Shown here piece after piece: positions 11,101-23,100 of a stretch of 64,000 bases of DNA. The stretch covers positions 262,179 to 326,178 of the forward strand of contig MEHQ01002323.1 of the NCBI GenBank assembly GCA_008828725.1. The letters are read 5' to 3'. This DNA is from Saccharina japonica. Its lineage: Eukaryota > Sar > Phaeophyceae > Laminariales > Laminariaceae. A program made the translations under genes and the position numbers. Under the pieces are notes generated by a model, which worked only from the letters and a program-made list of their open reading frames with translations, did no database searches and was not told the origin of the DNA. Every line of letters starts with the position of its first letter. The stretch's first letter is position 1.

Positions 11101-14100
11101 GACGCCGCTTTCGGGTGATCGCTTTGACGCTCTCCCCCCGCGTCATTCCTTTTTGGGGGTCTTGGCACGCGATATTAGGTGGTCGGTGCGTTGTCGGCGC
11201 TGGAAGTCAACGTTTCTACACCTCGGGCAGATGATCTACAGATAGACCAGATATATCAGATAGATCAGACAGATCATATAGATCATTCCCACTTCATGAT
11301 CTATATGTTGTATAAGCAGTAGACCTTTCAAGACAGATCTATTCCCGATCTTGTACATACATGTGATCTAGCTCATGTTGCCGGGTGGGACCCGCACAAC
11401 GTGCATGATCTATTACGGGGGTCCATATATAGTAAATAGGACCAAATATTGGTAGTAAAATTAGTAAAACATACAGGTATACTTCATACAATAGGACCAA
11501 ATAGTGGTAGTAAAAATAGTAATACATAATGAAGTATATGTTTTACTATTTTTTCTACCAATATTTGGTCACCAATATTTGGTCCTATTCATACGTATGA
11601 AGTATATGTTTTACTATTTTTACTACCAATATTTGGTATGTTTTACTATTTTTACTACCAATATTTGTTTTACTATTTTTACTACCAATATTTGGTCCTA
11701 TGTACCAGGTAGTTGTTTTTTTGTGAGTACCGTAGGTCCTATTTAATATGGTCCCCCGTCATAGCACATGTTTCCTGGATTGGATCTGTGCTGTATCAAA
11801 ATGAAGATCCTGCACAACCCCTCCCAACGGCAGGCGAGGGACAAAATGATGCACAGTACGTAGATAGGTAGATAGATCATGATCTGTCTGTCCGAGGTGT
11901 GAATGATTCGCAGGCAGAGGAGGAGGAAGAGGAGGTGGTGTTCCGTTTAGAGCAGGGCGGGCTGTTTCTGGCCGAGATCCCGCGCCATGCACCCCGTACA
12001 ACAGAGTCTTCCATTACCTCGACCTTTTAGCATGCGCACCTTGCGGGGGCAACGGAGCGGTCGCCTATAGTACAGCTCCCGCTTGAACCATCTGCGTGGA
12101 AAATGGGTCGGATCCATCGATTGCTTTCAGGCGCAATGTTGGCGGATTCGTTGACAACGCCGCCCAGCAGGCACAACAGCTGCATTGCCTGTCTGTACCG
12201 TACCTCTGGCCGCGCTGCTTCGATGACGAGCGGTGAGGTGCGGTGTGCCTTGGTGCGGTGTTCGCGTCATCATGGTCTCCGTCTTCTTCTCCGCCACTGT
12301 TGTGAGGCCTGCGGCTTTGAAAATGGTCGCAGCACACAGTGACTGTCATCATCTTTGCAAGGCCTTCCACCGTCTTAAGAGACAACGGCTGTACTGTCGG
12401 CGTACAGCATGCCCCATACTGCCTTTTAGTACTCGTGTTTATGGGTCAGCGTTTCCCCCCACGCCGCCTTCGTGGAGGTGCACCATGCACCCCACCTCTC
12501 TATATGTCTATACATTGCACTAGATCCCCACCCACTGAAGCGTACCAGGATAGCGTGTTTCGCGGAGGCGAAACATGCACGAGGTACGTGCGTTTTAATG
12601 TGCACGCAGCTCTTATACGCGTATACATACGATTTGACATGATACTCGCTCGTGGTCGTACGGATTATATGGTGCACCTGGTACCTGGAACTCTCGTAAG
12701 AAGCTGATAATAAGTAGTAAGGGGTGCCATGTCCTGGTGTAGCCCTGCGCTCCAGCGGGGGTCCTGGCTTCGGAAATCGAATCGAACCCCGGCTGCGTAC
12801 GACAGGAATTGCTGTTGTTGATGGATTATTTATCTCACACTAAAATTTGCCACACCCAATGTAGCCCGTAATCATGAAAATGCAGAGACAAGGAATCTGA
12901 TGGTGGGTATGGTATGTTACGGTATGATATTCATAGTAAGCGGCATACCTGGTATCACACATACAGCAGCACGTGACAAAAATATCCATCCAAAATCAGG
13001 AGGGCGGTTCCAGGATAATGCTAGATTTATATAAATCTATATATCTTAGTTCGCTTATCACATATGCACATCCTTAGGTCTGCGGATATCTCCAGCCTCT
13101 GATCGCCTTTCCGCGCGGTTTCTTCGCTGAGGCGTGCCCCCGCCTCGCCTGCAACCGCCGGCTTAGCTGATCCGCCCGCTCGGCGCCGTAGCGCGCGCGC
13201 GAGGCCTCGACGTCGAGATCTACGACGAGATCTACGAAAAATCGTGCCCTGTGAGCGTTTGGGCACATTGCCCACCGACAACGCCTGTACCTTCGCGTGG
13301 TTTTTTCACGTACGTGTTCTCTGACCTCCGACCCGTGGGGGGGGTCGGCTTCCCGGCCGCCGTCAACATGGTGGAGGCCTGCGCGGGAGGCTGTGTGCTC
13401 AGATCTGAGACGCCCCGAGAACACATACATGCCACCCAGGCTTTGTCGAGAACTGCCATCAATATTTTTTTCGCCGAGAGAGAGCTCCTGCTGCTGTACG
13501 CATACGTGTACGTATGTATGTATGTAGTCTACAGCAAGTAGCACGTGTGATAAGAGACTAGCAGCTCATGCACTGTCAATGTTGTTGCGGAGCTCCTATG
13601 ATTTGTACAGCAGCAGCTGTGATCGCACCTTTTTAGCGGACTACGCGCTGCATGCTGTTGAGGGTTTCAGCGTAAAAAAATGGCATTGGCAAACGGGGAT
13701 GGGGAAACACGTTTTTTTGTCGTTTTTTACCGTTTTTGTTTTTTGTTCTCAGACGTATAGGAGGCGCGTAGATGTACACGTGCATCGGGTATATATCGAC
13801 AACATGTATGTACCAGTACTACTACTGCTGTACTACAACAGTACCTACCACGAGCAGTGAGCATCACAAGTATGTGGGTTGGATATGTATGACCACTATC
13901 AAAGATACACGCAGCATGTATCAGTTGCTGTTGCTGTTGTCGCCGTTGTTCGCCTGTTTCGAATTTCGAAGATGTGTACTCGTAGTAGGTGTGTAGGCCC
14001 ACACCGTGTACAGCGTACAATGCGCATGTGTCAGGCTTGTGACCAAGATACATACGAGCACACACGTATATGAGTACAGCAGCAGCAGCAGTATCACATG

Positions 14101-17100
14101 TATTACGAGTACGGTTGCCACTCTCCGTGGGCAGTGTGCAGAGCGCTCTCAACTCTTGGCAGTACGTCTGATTTCCATCCTTCGACACAACACTGCTGCT
14201 AACTAAAAACGTGTATAACTCTTGGCATTACGTCTGACCCCCGCCCCGTCCTTCGCTACAATGCTGCTAACGTTCCGGCATCACGCAAGGCTGCGACCGG
14301 CGGCCGTCCAGGCCGCCGGCGAAGCCCCTTGTATCATGATACGATAATAGCCAGAACCTCAACCGTTTATGTGTACAAACACAAACGCCATGCGCGACTG
14401 AAGCATGTCTAGTAGTAGTGCGGGAGGGAGCACCGGAATTCACGAGATTTCCACAGCGCCGCCGCCTGGCCCGCTAACCGCGGCCAGCGCTTGCCAAGGT
14501 CCTCCTTCGGAGTTTTTGGCATTTTTTTCGGACGCTCCGGCCGACCAAAGCCCTGCAAGTTTTGGCAATAGCTTTTGGTCGTTCTCTTATATTCATAGAT
14601 TGTTTTTTCCTGGGCGCTTCGTACGGTCGAAGAGCTCAAACCCTCCGTTTCTAATTTATTAAAATGTTACCTGCTACCCTGTGTGTCACCTGGTATGTAT
14701 GTACTTCGTGCGTCGTGCGTACCGGAGTCATTTATTTTACGTCATGTTTAGAAATGGATTTCTAGGTACCAGGTACCACATACCAGGTACCAGGTACAAG
14801 TAGTCGGGTAGCTTTGGTAGTCGGGTAGCTTAAGTATTTGACCCAGTATCATACCCATATAACTAACTGCCTACGAGTACCTACCAGTATACTAACATCA
14901 GCCGCCGGCGTAAACCCAACTCTTACACTACCAGGTAACCGGTACAACAGTAGTACCGGATATTGTCGTCCTGTTACTGGATGGATACGTGAAGGTTTAT
15001 CAGCCTCTCTCTTTCGCAATACATGGCATGTTTACCGGTACAGCGGAGTGCCGGGGAGTTTACAACACACTCGCTCGCAAGCATGGAGGTGGCAGTACTC
15101 TGTTACTCATATGTATATATATATTTATAAAGTTAAAAAACAACAGCTGTGAGATCGAGGATTTCGTCGAAATTCATATTTTCAAGCATGGAGGTGGCGG
15201 TGCTCTGTTACTCACATATACAGCAGATTGCTCACACTCTCACACTATAACCTAGGCGTTTGGTGTAACCGCGCTTCTCAACGCTCCAGGCGTTGTATGT
15301 GCATGTTGTATCACATTATCGCATCATATACATATATACCTCGGGGCCGATTAATAATGCCCTTCGTTCAGACCAGTTGCAGTCGTAGTTCATTGCCCAT
15401 GTTACGCTCAGGACGTGGCTCGTAGAGTGTTTCCGACTTGGCCAAACTTCGACAAAATTATTTTAGAAGATGTATTGGTAGGGTATCTGCTTTCGGGATA
15501 CCCAGGCGACCTACGGGTATATTTTTAATATGTTACCGCCCCCCAATACCATACCCGTCGAAATATTATATTTGACACATTACAATACCCTTAAAACTAC
15601 GTACCTATACCTTACTATTTTCCTATTTTTTTAGGATTATTTCTTCCATCCCATTCATTATCTTCGTCCTTCCTTTCTCTCTCCTTCCTATTATAGTCGT
15701 AACTCAGATCCTGGGTCACAAAGTAGGCGCTTCTACTTCCTCCCCACTACGATTTGTGCTTTGAATTTTTGTCGCGACTAGACTTCAGCCCTTTTTTTCC
15801 CTCGTCGATTCGCATCGAATCGCGCCTACTATACATACAGCCTTGAATGACCCATTGCTAGGGCTGGGCACTGGCACAGTATGTACTGGCAGTAATAATC
15901 TACTGGCAGTAGTAATCTACTGGTAACCCGGCCAGTATATTCGCCGGTAGGTTTTCAGTTGCGTACCTCAAAGAAACACGCCGTGGTATAGTACGGAAAC
16001 CCACCAAATGTGACAGGCAAGTCTATAATCAGACGGGACAGAAAACGCCAGCCATCTACCAATCATATCGCTTTATTAACGGGAGCCACGACAGCCATCT
16101 ACCAATCAAATCGCTTTATTAACGGGAGCCACGCGAAATCACGCCGCACACAAGAAGCCCACAGCACGCAAACACCGCATCACTCACGCGACAGCCATGC
16201 GACGATTGACCTTCGATCTCGACAAATACCCATCCCACGATTAACCCACTTCGTACCGGGCATGAACAGTGAATCTACATAACGATCTCGAAGGTATCAT
16301 TGCGACCCGTAGTCTAGGAGGCGAGAGCTTGCCTGCCGCGTCCTATGGTCTTCGTCTGAACCTTCAAAAAGTTCTGTTTTTGGCCATCGGAGAGGAATCG
16401 AGAGTTTTTTCGTCTGTTTCCAACACATTGGCTGCCAAAATCAATTTTATCAGACGCCTGGCCGGCGCCCGCCACATACCATCCACCGAGAGGGGAGCAC
16501 TGTAACACTAGCGTGGGTCGGAGCCTCTAAACAGCCGATCCGTTCAAATTTCATGACGCAGTCGCTGGTTTGTCGATCGATGCCAAACATGAAAAACGGT
16601 ATTTTCTTGCGCAACCGGAGTGATCAAGATTTTTCATCGTCTGTTTTCTACACACCAGCGGCCGAATGTTTTTTTACCAGACGCCTGACCGGCCCACGCC
16701 ACGTATACCGACCAAGGTATGAGCACTGTAAGACTAGATGGGTCGGAGCCATTAACCAGCGTGATCCGTTCAGAGCTCATGACGGGGCGTTGGATTTGTC
16801 GATCGATGTCTACCGAGGATTCTCATAAAAGAGCTGTCTCCTGAACCTGCCAGAACAGGAGTTTCATGAGTATTGCGCGGGCTTCGCCCGCGTAATTAAA
16901 GTCCCCGTGAGCTGTCCCGTAGCATTAAAAATTTGCCGTGACAGGCAAGTCTATAATCAGACGGGACAGAAAACGCCAGCCATCTACCAATCATATCGCT
17001 TTATTAACGGGAGCCACGACAGCCATCTACCAATCAAATCGCTTTATTAACGGGAGCCACGCGAAATCACGCCGCACACAAGAAGCCCACAGCACGCAAA

Positions 17101-20100
17101 CACCGCATCACTCACGCGACAGCCATGCGACGATTGACCCTCGATCTCGACAAATAGCCATTCCACGATTAACCCACTTCGTAACGGGCATGACCAGTGA
17201 ATCTACATAACAATCTCGAAGGTATCATTGCGACCCGTAGTCTAGGAGGCGAGAGCTTGCCTGCCGCGTCCTATGGTCTTCGTCTGAACCTTCAAAAAGT
17301 TCTGTTTTTGGCCATCGGAGAGGAATCGAGAGTTTTTTCGTCTGTTTCCAACACATTGGCTGCCAAAATCAATTTTTTCAGACGCCTGGCCGGCGCCCGC
17401 CACATACCATCCACCGAGAGGGGAGCACTGTAACACTAGCGTGGGTCGGAGCCTCTAAACAGCGCGATCCGTTCAAATTTCATGACGCAGTCGCTGTGTT
17501 TGTCGATCGATGTCAAACATGAAAAACGGTATTTTTCTTGCGCAACCGTGAGTGATCAAGATTTTTCATCGTCTGTTTTCTACACACCAGCGGCCGAATG
17601 TTTTTTTACCAGACGCCTGACCGGCCCACGCCACGTATCACCGACCAAGGTATGAGCACTGTAAGACTAGAATGGGTCGGAGCCATTAACCAGCGTGATC
17701 CGTTCAGAGCTCATGACGGGGTCGTTGGATTTGTCGATCGATGTCTACCGAGGATTCTCATAAAAGAGCTGTCTCCTGAACCTGCCAGAACAGGAGTTTC
17801 ATGAGTATTGCGCGGGCTTCGCCCGCGTAATTAAAGTCCCCGTGAGCTGTCCCGTAGCATTAAAAATTTGCCGTTTCGGAAGGAGCGAGGAGAGACGAGA
17901 GACAGTATACTGCTGCAGTCCAGTATGCTGATTGATTTTGACGACAGTATAATCGCTACTGACTGACTGAGCCAGCCAGTGCCCAGCCCTACCCATTGTA
18001 CATGTGGCGCTCGGATTGTTTTACTGTACATAGTTGACCGACGGGCTTCGACGAAATGGTTGACAGCAAGTGAGAACTATTCACACATCGTCCGGTAAGA
18101 TCTTCCAGGGGTCGGGCTGTTCGTTGTTTGCGTTTGCGTTTGCGGGCTAGGAAGCACTTCCTAGTGGGATCAAGGTACGCGCGTAGACCCAACCCAACCC
18201 CCAACCCTAACCCTAACCCTAACCCTAACCCTGACCCCAAACCGGACCCAAAACGGGCCCGAAACGGGCGAGAAACGCGGCTGCACCGCTTTCGACGTTT
18301 TTTTTGTTGTTCCGAACCTGCGGACCACGATATACCTCCATACATCATTAGTGACTGTAAAATTCCCGGAAATATCCTGCCGGATGAAAAGTAAATATTA
18401 CTGTCGAGGTTAGGGTTGGAGTCAGTGTATTCACATTCACATTTCGTCCGGTAGGATATTTCTGGGAATTTTACCGGTCACTAATAGTGTGGTCAGGGTT
18501 GGGGTTAGGGTTAAAGTTAAAAGGGTCTACGCCCGTACATTGATCCAGCATGTTGCCGGACGGTCTGTTAATAGTCCTCGTTAGAGTTGGGGCGGTGATC
18601 ACTGTCTTTCGTGGCCGCACCACTGCATTTGGAGACGCGCATGTGGGCGTATAGTATATCATATGTAGTACATAGTACACAAACTTCCTATATACAAGGC
18701 TCCCCTTCGGGATTGTGGTTGACCTTGAAATCACGGGGGTGTCGCAACCTGAAAAGGGAGAACACAGCAGCAGTACGTACGTAGTAGGCGTTCGTTCCTC
18801 GTAACAGCTACCCGTAGGTAGCCACCGGGTAAGCACGAAGAACTTAGAACACCTCTTGAAAGCTACAGAAAAAAAAAGATAGCCACCGGGCAAGTAACCT
18901 ACTGGCAAGTAACATCGACCAGCCCAACCGAGTTTATACGGAGTTCTTTCTACTAATATACTAGTATGCAACCTGCTCTTCGTATATATAGCACAGCTGT
19001 CATAGCCCATAGCATACACTTGTAGTATCCTATGGTAGTTGAGTAATGTCCTTTCGTTACTACCATTAATATGTATCTGAATTATTAATAGTAGTGTTGT
19101 TGAGAAAGCATGAGTCCACCAGTCGCATACTCGTATATATATAAACACCAGAATTCGAAATCGATCGGCGGACAAGCTGGCAGATATGCCCAGAAAAAAT
19201 CACAAAATTGAACAGACCGATGACTCGTACTGTATTTCAGGATTCAGACTTTTGAACATGCTAGATGTGCCCAAAGTTTTTGTGCGCAAATTTACGTTCA
19301 AAACATCTCTCAACTCTCAACTAACAACTGACCGGTACGTATGGTATGAGGCCTCTGATTGGCGTTTCGAATCGGTTACTTTAAAGCGGCACCCGGCCAC
19401 CGCTCTATGCCCTTCATGATGCCATAGGCGACCCGTAGCACATACGCGCGATCGAATGATCTCACACAGCTTACAAACATGAGTTTCGACGATTTCCTCG
19501 ACGTCACAGCTACGGTGTGTTTTTAATCATAAAAAAAAAATGCGATACCCGGCCAACATCGGACAGAACACGATCTAGATCGTGCAGATTTTAGATCTAC
19601 CGTTATTATTATGTTGTGCAAGATCTGTATAGTGCAGATCCAACACAGGAAACATGGATTATATCATGCAGATCATAAGGTGACATGCACGGGTTATCAC
19701 TATTACTCTGTCGCTGTTTTCGCCGACGGCGCGGTAGCGCCTCCGTGGCGGTGTTTCCCCCCTTCCATCCCATACTATCTGAAAAGAACTGTCGGCAAGA
19801 TACAAACGGATCCCACTCGGCAACGTGAGATACACCACACAGATCAGGAATTAATCTGCCCTGAAGTATCTAGACCATGAAGTGGGGATCGGTAATCCGC
19901 CCGATGTGTGATGCTACCCTTGGGAGGGTTATCGGAGCTGCAATCGGAGCTGCAGTCACACATGCCTAGTTGTCTCTTACCAATGAAGCACGTTTTTGTC
20001 CATGACTGCGTCCGCGGAGCCCGTAGCTGAGTCTACTGACAAATTTACCCTTGTTATGTCTGACACCGACACCCCTCGCATCCAGGTCCCCGTCACAGTT

Positions 20101-23100
20101 ACGCCTACTTCTCTCTACCAACAAAGCACGTTTTTGTCCGTTACTGCGTTCGCGAAAGCCGTGACAGCGTCTACTGACAGGACCTGTCCTTATTATTTCT
20201 TGACACCGACAGCGCTCGCATCCAGGTCCCCGTGACAGACATGCCTACTCAATAAACCGCGGTTTTTGTCCGTTACTGCGCTCGCGAAGGCCGCAACAGC
20301 GCCTACTGACGAACCTATCCTTACCGTGTCTGGAATCCGAAACCGCTCGCCCCTCGCCGTGTCACGTACGTTAAGATGGGCAACCGACTGGGGAGACAGC
20401 AAGAGACCGTTATGTTCCGCCACAACGACGTCGAGCACCTCGACGCCACGCTTCGGGGACTTCGCGCGAAGGGGGCCAACGCTCCGACAAACGTATTCGT
20501 GGTGGTAGAAAGCGTTTACTCCATGGACGGGGACACGGCTCCGCTGGCTGAAATATTCCGCGTCGCCGGGACGCACACCGCGCTGGTGATCGTCGACGAG
20601 GCGCACAGGTGACATACTGACGTTTATATTTATTTATTTTTGATCCCATTTATTACCCTCGTCCTCCTTGCTTTGCGTGTCCTCCTAATCACAGAGTAGG
20701 CTCTTCTCCGCACTCCGCCTCACTACGGCACGTGCCTTGCAGTTTTCATCGTGAGAAAGTTGCAAGTCACTTTTTTCTTCCCTCGTCGGCTCGCGTCGAA
20801 TTTTGCGTGTTTCCTGTAAATCATGCTTATGTTGGTTTACGTGTTTACCTGGTGTGTGTTTTTATGGGTGCTTGATTTTTTCGTCTTTACATTTTTACAT
20901 GTGTGCGTGTTTGCACGGGACATATTTCTGGTATGTGTTCACATGTGTGCAAGTTTGCATGTGACATGTTTATACTAGAGTAGTGGTCCCTCTATAGTGC
21001 CGGCATGCGCCAGCCAGCAACACCGACACTATAGCGGCAAACCGGCACTAACTCCACACACTGCCACACTGGTTACTCCCATCTGTGCCAAACCGTTCCA
21101 CAGGCACTATAGCGGGCAGCCGGCACTACTCAACCGGCACTATTGAGGGACCACTACTACTGTACATGTTTACATTCCAACATTTTTACAGGCTGGACGG
21201 AAATAGAAGGATCATTTGGCCTTCATCTTTATAACCCGAACGGTCCTTACATTTCCGCCCAGACTGATAGCCGTTCGCATGCTTACATGATACATGTGCA
21301 CATGTTTACCCGCATGATGCATGTTGTGTACGTGCTTCCGTGTTTACATGTTGTACGTGTTTACGTCAGAGAAGAATATCGCATCAAAAGTCTGATGCGT
21401 GCTACGATAGAGGTAGCACATTTTGGCAGTTTTTTTTTTGGAATGACGGGGCACCGGCTCTTAACCCATTCAGAACTGAAAAAAAAATTCCCACACTAAT
21501 TCCAAGTAGTTTTACCCAAATTCGTGGGACCGGTTCTTAAGGGGTTAACTCAAAATCGTCGGAATTTCGTTCCTTTGTGTTGCACTATTTTTCGTTATAT
21601 ACGTAAGGCCGCGGGATTGTGCATCGAGTAGCACTTTTGTTTTTCTCCAGAAACAGTTTTCGGGCGAGGTGTAGATATCCTATACTATAATCAAGTGACT
21701 ACCCCCCCCGAAAAATCACGGTGCACCTCTACCGTAGCATGCGTCGTCTCGATACGCCGCATGCTACGGTAAAGGTGTACCATGTGTTTTTTCTGAGGTT
21801 GGTCACTTGAGGTGCCCTATACCTGCAGTAGCCTGCACACTGATTTTGAACGAAAATAAAAGTGGTACTCGACGACCCATACCATGGCCTGAGATACAAT
21901 TAACAATATTGCAACGCGAGAATGGAAGTCCGATTACTTTAGGTTGAAGGAGCGCGATCATTCAGAAACCCTTTAAGCCAAAAAAAGGTACAGTACCTCT
22001 ATCGTAGCACGCGTCATACGATTATCGCTTCGAACGTTTTGACGTATCGAAATACCGTACTTTCGATATATCGCATCGAAGGCGTTTTTGCCCCCCATCC
22101 TCTGGTATCCCCGTACTTTTTCTGGTGATACTGAACGAAAAAGAGATTTCGACGTTATCGACTATCAAAACTGTTCCGTCGCCAGTCATGGGTAACGACG
22201 AGGACGACCCCCTGCAACCCGTCTGGTCCCGGCGAAGATCCCTGGGACAACCGCCTCAACCTCTCACGTCATGAATCAAGTCACCGGCAAATCCGTAACC
22301 CCTCACGTCATGAGGAAAACCAGCGGCAAGTGTTTGCAGGACCGATCGCTCAGCGAAATTCGGTTCGCAACCGGTCGGTGCCCGATGCAGACCCAGTTCA
22401 ACGTCGTCAGACGGATGAAGAGGAGGGGGAAGAAAGCTACAGAGTCCTCATCACACCAGCCGTCATCCTCACCAGACGGTTCATCATCGACAGGTGGTCA
22501 TAGGCACTATGGTCGTGGTCGTCGTAGCTATCGTCAGTGAGGGAAGGCAAGAGTTCCACCATGACTATCGTGTCTCAGAATGAGGCTTGCGTCAGGGCAG
22601 TGTTGTTGTTCACGTCCGGGAGTACCTGAGGATGTGATCGACGTTTTTATACCTCGGGCAGGTGATGACCTTCAGTAGATCATCTGGTTCCTCATCTGAC
22701 GATGTGAGAGTTTGTGCAGGACCTGCATAGTATAGATTCAACCCAGGAAATATGCGCTAGACCGTTTATACGGATTACACGGATCCCAACCGGCAACATG
22801 AGCTACATCATACAAGACCGGGGATAGATCTGCCTTCAAAGGTCTACTGCTTATAGATCAAAGAAGTGGGAATCGATGATCTGTCTGAGGTGTGGATGTT
22901 TCGCTGTACCACGTGGTTTATCCTTGTCCCAGAATAGGCCGTCCAGTTTGATGTAAACGCACTTACAGCAACGCCAAGGAACCCTGCTGTGACTGTTTTG
23001 CGACCCCAGAGTTTGTGTCTCTCTAGCATTAAAGAATCGGCGCGGACACTGGGTGTGCTGGGTGCCGACGGGTGGAAAGAACGGTTTCATGTGAAGAACA

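Larger units (their letters stand above)
9078..20375 (+). other. Giant intron 2 of the KAPA-synthase-like gene (about 11.3 kb)
   Basis: Bounded by the donor ATCATG|gtgagc and the acceptor gttaag|ATGGGC, both phase 0. Joining them gives an uninterrupted family alignment across the DELVHNSI and FRHND motifs, so no exon appears to be missing. Inside are dispersed repeats, AT-rich inverted repeats near 11.4-11.7 kb, the 0.93-kb tandem pair, telomere-like tracts and a SINE-like element. No independent gene was recognised inside. Confidence 0.85.

Noticed and set aside
18188..18240. Chromosome end
   Set aside because: Only a few telomere-like units, followed by kilobases of ordinary sequence and by exons of the same gene; an internal site.
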